Shown one piece after another: positions 26,471 to 38,017 of a stretch of DNA of 64,000 nt. The stretch comes from Trichoplax adhaerens (Eukaryota; Placozoa; Uniplacotomia; Trichoplacea; Trichoplacidae). Numbering within the stretch: position 1 is the stretch's first letter; every line of letters begins with the position of its first letter. Position numbers and translations under genes: made by a program. The DNA is taken from positions 8,952,159-9,016,158 of the forward strand of contig NW_002060944.1 in NCBI RefSeq assembly GCF_000150275.1, read 5' to 3'. The notes under the pieces are model-generated. The model did not search any database. It saw only the letters and a list, made by a program, of their open reading frames with translations, and was not told the DNA's origin.

Positions 26471-29400
26471 ATGGAGTCGAATATTTTCCAAGCAGCAGAA
26501 GAATTGATCCATTTCGTTAATCGTGGGCCTTCCCCATTTCACGGTAATTCTATCGACAGAAGATGACCAAAAATAGACGCTTAGCAAGAGGCAATTGAAA
26601 CTCTTTTGACGCACTCACTATAACTTACGGAGTCTTTGTTCGGTCTAATTTTGTTGTTGTTGTGAATGTTGTCGTAAGTGAGAAAATGGCAATAGTTTTC
26701 TTGTTAGTTGATTCAAGACGTGAAAAAGTAATCTATGAAAAGTCCATTTCAATAGTGTGAGGTTAATATGATGTTATAGGCTCATGTATGCCTTCCATTT
26801 CTAATGAGAGACGACTATTACTCTTGTACAATCTTCGCTATGACGTTTCTGCAAACGAGTTTGCCTTCTTGTTTTCGTTACTATGGTACTCAATGTGAGC
26901 CAATCTGGCTTTCCTGAGATAAATAGGTGTTTCAATCCCTAAGCAAACTGTAGTCAGAGAATAATTCATGGATAGTCAATGAGATGTTAGTTAAAATGAA
27001 ATACGAGCGATCACTGTTATACTTACTCGAACATGCTTAATCAATCAGCCCGAATTATTTTCTAATTATCTTGCAGTGGTTGAAGAAGTCAAGCGACGCC
27101 TTGGGCCTGCTGGCTTTCGACAACTGGATGAGCGACAACCATGGTCGATAGTGCCCAATGGACTGTACTTTACGCAGAAAAATCGATCGACCATTATTGC
27201 ATTTGCTGTTGGTGGCAAATACAAGCCTGGTAATGGCTTTAGTATAGTTGGAGCGCATACCGATAGCCCATGCTTAAAGGTCTGTAAACTTAATCTCCTA
27301 CTATATCAAGTCGATTAATATATCCAACACCTTCATCATATTGTCAATAACGGATACATTGTAACCGTCTAGTATTCAAGTCAACAACATTAAAGCAGAG
27401 GCATGGAAATGACAGTGGTGTAGCCATGTTATAATGACTAGCTGCTGCTACAAGTTATAAGCCACCTATTTTATTATTATAATAATAGTCCTTCATCGTA
27501 GTCATGATGACACAACTACTAACTCTTCATTTAGTAATCAGGAAGAATACCCATCATATGACGTAACACTGCTTAATATGTTTATAATGTTACCCCTAAG
27601 CCAAGGTTCCCCTTCGTTATTTATAATCCATTTCTGTTCCTTTCAGGTTAAGCCAATCTCCAAAAAAATTAAAAGGGATTACTTATGTGTCGGAGTTCAA
27701 TGCTATGGCGGCGGTATTTGGAATACGTGGTTTGATCGTGATTTAACTGTCGCTGGCAGAGTTTTAACAAAGGTAAGTAAAATTCTCTGTTAATGTTCGT
27801 GTATGGTAGGCAATCATGGAATTGAGGTTAGGTTTCATGTTGGTCGTTTATCATGGTTAAAGTGGCTATGATAGTCACATTACCTTTTCATAGTATTAGC
27901 AAATGGTTTCCATTTCATGCACTTGTTCTTGGTAGTTGTGTATGACCACTGGTCATATCATGTTCAGGCTATAATGGCGTACTTACTGTTAAATATCCGA
28001 CAGATTATCTCATCTACCACTTTTACAGTAATATCATCTTGAAGGTATCATAATTAGAATTATAAAGAAACACATGCGTTTGTAATGTTATCTCCACGAA
28101 TGGGTTGCTGTACTTCCAATATTACTGTAAACTGTAGATGCTTAATTGCGATATCTTTTGCTATCTTTAATTGTGGTGCTATAACATTCTTATGACAGGA
28201 TGAAAACGGTATTGGAGACCAGTTAATACATATCAAGCGTCCGATATTGCGAGTTCCGCATTTATGTATACATCTAGATCGTAGTAAAAATGATAATTTT
28301 GGAGCTAACAAAGAAACCGAGATGTAAGAATTATATCATGATGTGTTTCTGATAACAAATAATTTGTAACATTGTAAATGGAAAGTGATTTACGCTATCT
28401 GTTATGGGGTAAAATGAATTGAAAAATAATTACTATTGACTATACGAATCAAATACAACTGCAATCCATTAATCATTCATCAACAACTGATACTGTACAG
28501 TGTGCCTGTTCTTGCGACATGTATCCAGCAAGAATTACAAAAGTCTACTAATCATATTGGTCAGCAGGTACGTAAAAATTACGTTAGTTTGATATTGTTA
28601 ATTGGTCCATGTGCAAGCCAACCGTTAATGGCCTGTATCAATAATTAATTTATTTCAGGCATCAAAGCATCATTCAGCTCTTATAAAATTGATTTGCGAC
28701 GAGATTTCATGCAAGCCAGAACATATTTTAGATTTTGAATTATGCCTGGCTGATACGCAGCCTGCCGTAAGTCTTCTTCCTCCACTTGTAGTTTAAATGT
28801 GATTAACACGAAACAAACGCATTGTCGGCCCTCTGCACATCTAGTCATTTCAGAATATGTAAACGTTAAAATTTAACGCGCTACCTATCCCATATCGAAT
28901 TCGCTATGTTATTACTTAATTTTGAGCCAGAAAATTCCATGTTAAAGCGAATGTACGATACTTGCTAATCATCTGATTTGTGTTTAACAACTATATATAC
29001 TTTAGGCTATTGGTGGCGCTCTAAACGAATTCATTTTCTCACCTAGATTGGACAACTTGATGAATTGTTTCTGTGCTTTACAGGTTCGTCTTATGATAGC
29101 ATAAATCAGTAGATTAAATATGCCTGTAACACTTATTATAAAATTTGTCTTAAATGTACTGCATATGATAGGGACTATTAGATTCACTTCAGAATGAGAA
29201 CTCGCTGAAAGATGATCCAAATATTCGAATGATCTGCCTATATGATAACGAAGAGGTTAGCTATAGTTATTCTTAATGATATCAGACTTCGAGTGTAACG
29301 TAAGCGTACTTGCAAACATATATAGGTTGGATCGCAGAGTGCCCAAGGAGCCGGATCATCGGCTACAGAATATACTTTGCGAAGACTTTCTGCAGGTTAT

Positions 29401-30676
29401 TTAACTATTAAAGGAAGCCAATTTAAAACCTTCATTTTGAAAAACTGCTTTCGCATTGCAATAATTTAGGTGGCTCTACAACCGCTTTTGAAGAAAGTAT
29501 TGCAAAGTCCTTCCTTATAAGTGCTGATCAAGCCCATGCTGTGCATCCAAATTATGGGTATGGGCCACTTACAGTTTATGTATTTAGCGATGTACCCTTT
29601 TACTATGTTCGTAGTCTCTAGTGAATGAATAGCTGTTATTATTGCAGCCTGTGTAGAAAGTAATGAAATAATCTCATGTAGTTAAATCGGTTGTACATGT
29701 TATCTATGCAGACACAAGCACGAAGACGATCATCAGCCGGCATTACATAAGGTAAATTTCACACGTTATGGACTTATAACGTTGTATGTCTTGGATTTGA
29801 TTACTATAACTATAGAATAATTTTTAGAAATCACTCCTTCTAAAAGTTCTAACCAATGACGAATAAATTCAGGGTCCTGTAATAAAGTTTAACGCAAACC
29901 AACGGTATGCGACTACGGCCGTCACCTCAGCAATATTAAGGGAAGTAGCGCATAAATGCAACGTACCTTTACAGGTGAATATGATCCTAATTTTTCTGAC
30001 ATTTAGTAAAAATTTTGCCTGCATTTTAATTCAAACGTCAGTATTTTGTTAACAAATAAAATATTTCAGATTTGTAGTATATTATAAAGGCAGTCAGTAC
30101 AGTAGTACAGCCTCATTCTGGGATAATAAATTTTCAGTCTTGTATGAATTCATATATTTTTAGGACTTTGTAGTAAGAAATGACGTCGCTTGTGGTAGTA
30201 CCATTGGACCTATCCTGTCTGCCAAACTGGGTTTGCGTACTATTGGTATGCGGCTTACTCTATGACAGCACTCTACTGATACAATCTTAGTGTAAATTCT
30301 GAATTTTTATGGTTATCCTACCATAGATTGCATTAAGTTTTATTTTGGGTTTGACACCTTAGATATTGGAAATCCTCAACTGGCAATGCATTCAATTCGA
30401 GAGATGTGTTGCACTACTGGTGTCTATCAGGCGACCGAGTTATATAAGGTAATAATAGTTTGTAGTGGAATAAATTCGGTCAGTCTGCGGTTAATTTCAT
30501 AACGTATGTTAGAATCATAGAGCTTTTCATGGTTAGAATAGCACTCATATCATAAGAGCAGTTGCTTGCAAATTTATTTCTTTATAGTACTGATAATACG
30601 GTTTACATATCCTATTACGCAATAGACCTTTTTTGAAGAGTATCCGGGAATCAACGAAAACTTTCACGAAAATTAA
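26471..30676 (+). CDS. DNPEP: Aspartyl aminopeptidase (peptidase family M18), 15 exons, 460 aa
   Basis: Exons: 26471-26543, 27077-27279, 27647-27772, 28199-28323, 28501-28567, 28659-28766, 29006-29083, 29172-29255, 29326-29395, 29470-29557, 29712-29751, 29873-29974, 30164-30245, 30363-30448, 30626-30676. All introns are GT-AG and in phase; the length fits the family (about 470-485 aa). The enzyme removes N-terminal Asp and Glu from peptides in the cytosol and, in other animals, is a dodecameric two-zinc peptidase. Metal ligands by alignment: His85 (GAHTDSPC), Asp250 (RLDN), Glu288 and the adjacent catalytic Glu287 (YDNEE), Asp331 (ISADQAHA), His425 (QLAMHSIRE). Asp87 in HTD is the other catalytic acid. 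The N-terminus is [20 protein letters not shown], matching the family's usual start, so the ATG at 26471 is preferred. The long open frame starting upstream at 26326 is in another frame. It is convergent with ataxin-10. Nothing suggests loss of function. Confidence 0.97.
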
Positions 30677-32017
30677 AATTCTGTATTTGTGATATTTCTC
30701 AATCTTGCAGATAATCAAGTCCATTTTGTAATTTTAAAAATTTGCTGCTCAAGGCCTTATGAATTTAGTTTGAAAAATATTGCGTTACTTTGTTTAGTTA
30801 TAGTATAGAACTGTACTTTACAGTCATTGTAATAAGCTCGTCAATTATTTTGATTTTGCTGATCTTTAGTTCTCTGTAATTAATATGTAACCTTATCCTG
30901 ACGAGTCATTTAATGTTACATTGGTAATAAATTGTTGTAAGAAAAATGTTAACATTGAAAATATATCATCTAACAGTAAAATAAATTCAAATTTTATCTT
31001 GATATGCGATGTAATGGTATAGACCGTAGATTAGGCTTGAAAGGGTGGTGTAGTTTTAAAATATGCAGCTAACGTCAGTAATTCAGAACCAATTAGTTGT
31101 TAATATCTTTACCGTATGTTACATACGGCCTAGAAAAGTAAGAGTGGGTAATAGTCTGTACACCAAGCTGGTGCGATCTTGATTGCGTCATGGCGCGTAA
31201 ATAGATAATTAGCGAAACAATGGACAGGCTCACTAAAGATACTCAAGGTGTATGTGGCTAAACTGAGTATTTACAAATTTCAGATGAACTAGAGATATAG
31301 CTGATAAGTTTGGTACACACAAGTGATACTCTCGATATAAGCACAATCTTATTCTATAGTTAATTGTAATGGTTATTAATTGATAGATCAAACATTAGCT
31401 GCAATGGCTCTGCTTCTTTGCATTAAAATAATGTGGTTTAGGTACACGACAGCACACTGCATTACTTTTCAGTAAATCAAATGGACTTCTGTAATAAGTC
31501 AAATTCCGTGATTTTATTGTAATGGTTACATTTGATTGATTATTTACGGCACATTGAAAAAAATTTTTAAAATTGATCAATTCGCTTAATTCGGACCATA
31601 CTCGTATTGCATTCGAAGAATCCGTTAGCGTATTGCAGAAGTAAATCATGGATGCACTCGTATGAGAATAGACAGAAGCATACATTATGCCAAAAATATC
31701 ATTTCACTTCTGCTATAATACATTAATTTTGTCTACGTTGATTACGTTTCCAACATTTACCATTTTACGGCGATTAAACTTTGAAGATTTAAAACAAGGG
31801 CCACTTCTAATCCAAAATATATTTAAGATACGAATGTACACGTTTACGAAATTATACTATTATTTTAAACCTAGTGAAAACTATTATTTTAATTATTTAG
31901 TATATTCGTAAACTAAAGCTAAAAGTATTTTCAAAATTTCGATATCTGCAAGTTTAGGATTTTAACTTAAATTTCAAAGAGATAGATAGCCTAACAAATG
32001 TATGAAATCTATACATT
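30677..32017. other. Convergent intergenic region (DNPEP and ataxin-10 3' ends)
   Basis: This holds the 3' untranslated regions of two converging genes. AATAAA signals on the plus strand occur at about 30926 and 30979, and TTTATT (the minus-strand signal) at about 31512. Two open frames, 31395-31685 (minus) and 31687-31911 (plus), have no recognisable motif and no splice context and are not called. Confidence 0.55.
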
Positions 32018-35000
32018 TTATATACTCGCATTATCGTGCTCTTTTTGTTTGACTCTAATTCTGCCACTTTGCATAGTTACTTCAAGTCCTAGCTCATTTA
32101 ATGCAGTACTGTTAACTACACCCTTAATATTCAACTCAGCAATAACATTTTGATTTTCTATGTTTTCATCACAAAGATTCCTAATTGCTAATATGCACCA
32201 TTGTGTGACAAATGGGTTGCAAACGTCAAACCTGCATTGATTTAGCAGCAACGGTATGCCACCTAAAATACGAATCTAGAAAATATCGTACAAACATCAG
32301 TATGACAAAGGCATACCGAAGGAGAAACGTTTAATATTTTTCCAACTATCAGTATGCATATACCTCATCTTGAATGATGCGATTTCGGTATGACATATTG
32401 CCTATCAACCGTATCAAATTCTTTTTTAAATTGTCAGTATGACTACCCGGATTGTTTAATTCGGTTGGAGTGTCTTGGATTTTGCTAAAAATACCACCAT
32501 CCGATTGTTGATCAACTTCGTAAATAGACCTGAGTAATTCCAAAGCAGCTCTAACTAAAAGCAGCTGATTATGAAGATTCGGATACAGAGTATTGAGGCT
32601 CGTTGCATAGCCTAAAATATCCAATAATTTCATTGCAAGTTGCATCTAATCAAAATAAATGCAATTGAATTGTAAGAATAGATCCAAGGATAACAAAAGT
32701 ATATGAAATAAGCTATCACTACCACGGCTGGTAGTAAGATATAAGTGTACTATTCGGTAAAAGGTAATATTTACAACCTCTTCGGTAAATTGGCGAGTAT
32801 TTGCGTATTGTGCAATTACACCACAAATGGACAGAAATTTATCTGATATATAGAGACAGGTATTTTCCGGTATAATTGGTTGACGGAGATAAATACTTCC
32901 ATTTACATATGGATTACTGATATCGCCTGTGATTTAGTTTAAGGGAAATTTAAATTTGTAAATAAGCAAATACTTTCAATATCATTTCCTTTTTCAATAT
33001 GAAGCACAGTGGGTAAGGCGATTCTTACGTTTAAGTAAGACTTCTACGTGTTTAAGTAACGTCAAATGGCATTGATTTTCTAAACAGTCAAATAAATCAG
33101 GTAAAAAGTTTTCCTGTAAAAGCCTCTCAATTACAAATTCCCTAGAATGTAGTCAACAAGATCCTGGTTATTTCCAGACGAATTTGATACCTCGATAGTT
33201 GAATAAATGCCAAAAGATTACTATTCGTTAAATATAATAAAGTATGGAATGAGCTCTAAGATGATATAATGTGATTAAATCAGTTACATTGTAGTTACCT
33301 CCATTCACATGTTTGCAATTCTAAAACTGCCATCACTATAGGTCGGCCACGAAGCGGATCGCAGAGAGATCTGCAAAGGATAAATATTTATCATTAAACT
33401 TTGTAAATTAGAAAATAGAACACAGTTTATTTCAATAGCTGGATATATAGCATTTAAGCTAACACATCCAAGTTTATGAATCTTTATCCTACCTTTCCTG
33501 CCCTGAAAGCGTATTATACAGTGTAGCGCAAGTATAGGCTCTGACAACTTCATCACTACAGTTTAATCCAACACTACCCGTACAAATAAATTAGTGTCAA
33601 TTTACATATAGCAACCTTATTTTTATGCTCAATTTTTTTTACCAAGTTTTTGTTGTATATTATTCAAAGGTAAAACAATTATAATGATAGCAACAACTAA
33701 ATAATTTATTGATACTTACTAGAATATTCTATCATAGCACATAGACCAAATTTCATTTTGAATAAAGGTTTGTTGAACTGACATATTGCATAGAATTTGC
33801 ATGCATATTCGTGGTATAGAAATTACTGCAAGATCGCAAAGAGATTACAAAAATCAGTTTAAAATATTAGATAACTAACAAATCGCAATTTAAATATCTA
33901 CTTTATCCAGTTTAACTTTGAAAAGGTGGCTTAATTAGGAGTAATGAAATTATACTGAGTATACAATAATGCAGTAGGTAGCATGAGAATTGTGTATATG
34001 TTATCGTATCGATTATAGATTATAGAGAAGAGTAGACGTCTAGGCGCTCCGCTAATCCGATCAATTAAAAATTACAGCAGCAGAAACAGCAAAAATCATT
34101 ACTCTTTTAAATCGAATTTTATAAAGATGCTTAGCATTGGCACCTACCCGATTTATTCTGTAAAGTTATACGGCTTTGAAGGGTTTGTAAGATCAATTCG
34201 CCAGTGAGAAGGTGAACTTGCACATGGCTAGAATGAATGAAAGTTATACAAGGTGTATCTATTCAGATAAGATGTACGAATACACGATAATTTAAACTTT
34301 AATCTATAGACTGGCAATTATCGCTTAGCTATTCTCTAAACAGTTCATATTTCCAGTAAAACACCAATCTATTAGTAATCAAGCTAGATAAGCTACCATC
34401 TATTTAAATCGTATCAATCGGATATACTAAAAATCACATAAATGGAGTAGACTCTAGTGTAGCCGGTAAAAAATTTTCCAGTGTTGATCATAATACCCTA
34501 AGATTAGGATTCATTTGGGGGATTTTATTTGGTTACTTACAATAAATATTCCTGACCATGCGGAGCTTCGACACAAACATTACGTAAATATCTTAGTCCA
34601 TATAATATTGCCGATTCTAAATCATCATTCACACTGTCTTGACGTATCAGTTGCGCAAAATATGTCACGATTAGGTCTTTCGCAAAATTGATATCTCGTT
34701 GATGTGATTCAGCTCTGCAATTAGTGCAGTATATTGCATACATATCAGTTTGGTTCAATGGCATACAGTTAAAAAATCAAAGCCTATTCCATTATTAAAG
34801 TGAAGATAATATTGGCCATTACTGATTCCAATCAATGTAAACAACTGATTGCTTACTAAACGGTAGAAAGTTTGGAGGCATTTATCATCGCTATGTCTAC
34901 AATAGCCATGCAGTAATCAATATCTTCTATTCCAAGTATTGGGCATATTGTTCTGCATATTTAACTACAGCTGCAGGTTGTAAGAACATGATATAAAGCT

Positions 35001-35571
35001 CACATGCAAAATGTTAGACTCAAATGTTATCTCTTTCAATCAGAGTAGATCTATATTAGGTGTACAGTAGATGACCAGGTTATTTTAGAAAAAGTGAAAT
35101 CTAACATCCTACAGTTTACAATACTGAACTGGCAACAAAGCAACACTGCATGAGCGTCGATCTCTGCTAAGTCATGGTTCGGTATACTACCGTATAAAAA
35201 CTGAATTACTGTACGCTATACTATTGTATTTCAAAGTGCCTAACCATCATCAAGTCTACTTTAATCAATTAAGCTCATCTCCACTGCTACATCAAACAAT
35301 ATTGCTTACACGTAAAGAGTAAACTACTTTAATCCATTGAGGTGATTTCCTATTGCTGCACAAAACAACATTGCATTCATGTACACAGTATCGATGATAC
35401 AGTATACTCTTTGGTCTATCTATACAGTCTATCTTACCTATAGGTAGGAGATTTACTTAATTGAACTAATGTTTCCAATTCATGAACGTGGCGTTGAATA
35501 TTTGCAATAGAAGCATCTGGATTTGGAGATATCATGCAATCGGAGAAGACATCGCATAGCTCTTCCTCCAT
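32018..35571 (-). CDS. ATXN10: Ataxin-10, 10 exons, 469 aa
   Basis: Exons, 5' to 3': 35571-35457, 34712-34541, 34227-34148, 33825-33720, 33555-33493, 33370-33299, 33141-33029, 32926-32778, 32645-32364, 32275-32018. Phases agree throughout; 470 codons including TAA, against 475 aa in human. The N-terminus is MEEELCDVFSDCM. Family landmarks: LRYLRNVCVEAP (human LRNACIE region), AYTCATLYNTL, the LQTCEWREFVIERLL segment, then DNLKKNLIRLIGNM and GGIPLLLNQC. The last exon carries the conserved C-terminal ataxin-10 domain with NPFVTQWCILAIRNL. The fold is a stack of armadillo-like helical repeats. The protein is cytoplasmic and, in vertebrates, linked to neuron survival, cytokinesis and cilia; its role here is inferred only. 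The exon 2 acceptor (AGAG|CTGAATC) was chosen by phase over an AG two bases upstream. A 34-bp minisatellite starts about 180 bp before the start codon. Confidence 0.95.
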
Positions 35572-37294
35572 ACTTTGGCTTGCAACGCCTCCTACGAGAA
35601 CTACGATGACTGTTTGGTTATCGGCGTAGGTCTAGGTTACCATACACTAGTATGCTAAACTACAGTACACTAGAGATCGAGAAATTCGTAATCTCTCTTA
35701 TACCATTATACCAGTATGGCGTAAGAGACAATCTTCAGCCATACTAGTACGGACGGAAGCGAAGACGAAATGATGGATAAGTACGGACGGAAGCAAAGAC
35801 GAAATGATGGATAAGTACGGACGGAAGCAAAGACGAATTGATGGATAAGTACGGACGGAAGCGAAGACGAAATGATGGATAAGTACGGACGGAAGCGAAG
35901 ACGAAGTGATGGATAAGTACGGACGGAAGCGAAGACGAAATGATGGATAAGTACGGACGGAAGCGAAGACGAAATGATGGATAAGTACAAACGGACGTAA
36001 AGACGAAATGATGGATAAGTACGGACGGATGCAAAGACGAAATGATGGATAAGTACGGACGGAAGCGAAGACGAAATGATGGATAAGTACGGACGGAAGT
36101 GAAGACGAAATGATGGATAAGTACGGACGGATAAGTACAGACGGAAGCGAAGACGAAATGATGGATAAGTACGGACGGAAGCGAAGACGAAATGACGGAT
36201 AAGTACGGACGGATGCAAAGACGAAATGATGGATAAGTACGGACGGAGGCGAAGACGAAATGATGGATAAGTACGGACGGAAGCGAAGACGAAATGACGG
36301 ATAAGTACGGACGGATGCAAAGACGAAATGATGGATTAGTACGGACGGAGGCGAAGACGAAATGACGGATAAGTACGGACGGAAGCGAAGACGAAATGAT
36401 GAATATAGTAAGTAGGGCAGACTCTAGTCTACACCATGACGGAACTCAAGATTACCTTTCAACTGCAAATTTTGACTTATCAACTCAGCAGATTACACTG
36501 ATCATTGGCAATTTGGAGTCTTTACTTACCTATGCCATGCCAATGCTCATTTTTGATTCTATCGATTGATATCGAAAATGTATCCTAAATTAAAACGCTC
36601 GCAATCAAACCTCTGTAGTGAATGGAATAACAATCAGGGCCGTAAACTCTTAGTAAGCATTCCAACTTGCAAAAAAACCTACTACTCCAGATCGTTGCAA
36701 CAGCTTTATCGATTCTCTTGTCTCTACTCTACCTAATATCAAAGTTTGATACAATTTTATTAAGATTAGACATAGCTGGTATTAGGTTTAGTTGGGACAA
36801 GAGAACGGATCGAGCTGTTTTAGCGATGTGTAGTACTCGGTTTTTGCAAGCTGAGGTGACGTAATGGTCAGAGTTTACTAGGCCTTAATACCGCTCTTGA
36901 ACTGGAAAGCATCGATGTCTACCGGTACTAACAGTCTAGCAGAGACTGCTAAAAATGCAGAAATATCCTGCCGGAGTATATTTCTAGAAGTCTAGCAGTA
37001 GTTGATGGCTGCAGTTAACTTAAAGTTACAGTAATCGACGACTAGACTACTTGTAGAGTACAGTAGGCATGGTGATACTGTATGTGTCGTATTTATTTCC
37101 CTAACAAACCCTTACGAATGACAGTCGTCCAGTATGGGTAATTCAGTATGTGTTGGTGTAGTATCTTAAATAGTCATTACTGGGGAAATCAGTTTGCACA
37201 GAGTTGCTAGGGCTTAACAGAGACCAGATACTGCTGGAGAGACGAATCGCCATTGGAAGATTAACAATTTCGATTTCAGTTATTATTAAGGGTG
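35572..37294. other. Divergent intergenic region with ataxin-10 and HAD promoters
   Basis: The 5' ends of ataxin-10 (minus) and the HAD gene (plus) face away from each other across 1.7 kb. The minisatellite fills 35748-36404. The remaining sequence (about 36405-37294) has no supported gene; a 65-codon plus-strand frame at 36667-36864 has no motif. A pyrimidine tract ending in CAG at about 37277-37279, 16 bases before the HAD start codon, resembles a splice acceptor and could close an intron in the HAD 5' leader. Confidence 0.5.
35748..36404. repeat. 34-bp minisatellite, 19 near-complete copies plus one 14-bp partial
   Basis: The unit begins TACGGACGGAAGCGAAGACG and continues AAATGATGGATAAG (34 bp). 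Copies differ by a few substitutions: AAGC/ATGC/AGGC, GATGG/GACGG, and one TACAAACGGACG variant. A 14-bp truncated unit (TACGGACGGATAAG) sits at about 36121. Since 34 is not a multiple of three and the unit has no stop in any minus frame, long minus-strand frames with a 34-residue period arise (35706-36320 and 35744-36034). These are artefacts, not proteins. Confidence 0.95.
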
Positions 37295-38017
37295 ATGATG
37301 GAACTATCTGATTTCGATGTTTTAACTTTTGATTGCTACGGCACCTTAATCGATTGGGAGAGTGGTATTCTTCAAGCGCTCAAGCCTTGGTTAAACCAGC
37401 ACAAGATTGAGCTGACGGATGCCACCATCTTGGAAATGTATGCACGCCATGAATCGAAGATTGAGCACGATTTTCCTGGTATAGTCTATACGGATATCTT
37501 ATATCGTGTTCATAAAGCTTTAGCAAAAGAGTGGAATATCATCCATTCGACGGATGATGAAGCAACCCGCTTTAGCTTGTCGGTTAAAGATTGGCCAACT
37601 TTTTCCGACTCTCATGATGCTTTAAAAACACTAAAGCGTTACTATAAATTAGCCATACTTTCCAATATAGACAACCAATCCATACAACATAGCATTAACA
37701 AATTAGGCGTTGAATTTGATTACGTCTTTTCGGCTCAGGACATTGGATCGTATAAACCCAATCAGCGAAATTTTCAGTATTTACTGGATAACTTGGCAAC
37801 TTGTGATATACAAGCCAGTAAAGTCTTACATACAGCCCAGAGTTTATTTCATGATCATGTACCGGCTAAAGCGATAGGAATGGCAACATGTTGGATTAAT
37901 CGACGCTATAATAAGTCAGGTTGGGGAGCGACGCCGGAACCTTCCCATCCAGTCAAACCTGACTTCCAGTTTAATAGTCTGGCAGACATGGCAGCTGCCA
38001 GACAACAACTAAATTAA
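37295..38017 (+). CDS. HAD-superfamily hydrolase, haloacid dehalogenase type II class, intronless, 240 aa
   Basis: A single uninterrupted frame from ATG 37295 (a second ATG follows at 37298) to TAA. HAD motif I is FDCYGTLIDWE, with nucleophile Asp13 and the DxYGT form typical of type II haloacid dehalogenases rather than the DxDGT of phosphatases. Motif II is LAILSNID (Ser123, Asn124) and motif III is GSYKP (Lys154). The motif IV region HTAQSLFHDHVPA (179-191) followed by CWINRR is characteristic of this group in bacteria and fungi. A cap domain lies at about residues 22-110. The family hydrolyses 2-haloacids or phospho-compounds through an aspartyl-enzyme intermediate; the real substrate cannot be read from sequence. 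No targeting peptide or membrane segment is seen. It is the only intronless gene here, which may mean horizontal acquisition or retroposition. Base composition resembles the neighbouring exons, so any transfer is not recent. An AATAAA lies at about 38486. Confidence 0.93.
   Translation: MMELSDFDVLTFDCYGTLIDWESGILQALKPWLNQHKIELTDATILEMYARHESKIEHDFPGIVYTDILYRVHKALAKEWNIIHSTDDEATRFSLSVKDWPTFSDSHDALKTLKRYYKLAILSNIDNQSIQHSINKLGVEFDYVFSAQDIGSYKPNQRNFQYLLDNLATCDIQASKVLHTAQSLFHDHVPAKAIGMATCWINRRYNKSGWGATPEPSHPVKPDFQFNSLADMAAARQQLN

Noticed and set aside
32018-32251. Internal Met (MLLNQC) as the start of a 77-aa protein
   Set aside because: It is inside the last ataxin-10 exon; upstream in-frame GGIPLL and an acceptor at 32276 show it is internal.
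35706-36320. 204-codon minus-strand open frame with repeated HHFVFASVRTYPSF-like motif
   Set aside because: It is the 34-bp minisatellite read in frame; 3 x 34 bp gives a 34-residue period, other frames are also open, and there is no conservation signal or splice context.
37292-37294. GTG as the start codon of the HAD gene
   Set aside because: Eukaryotic context; two ATGs follow immediately in frame at 37295 and 37298.
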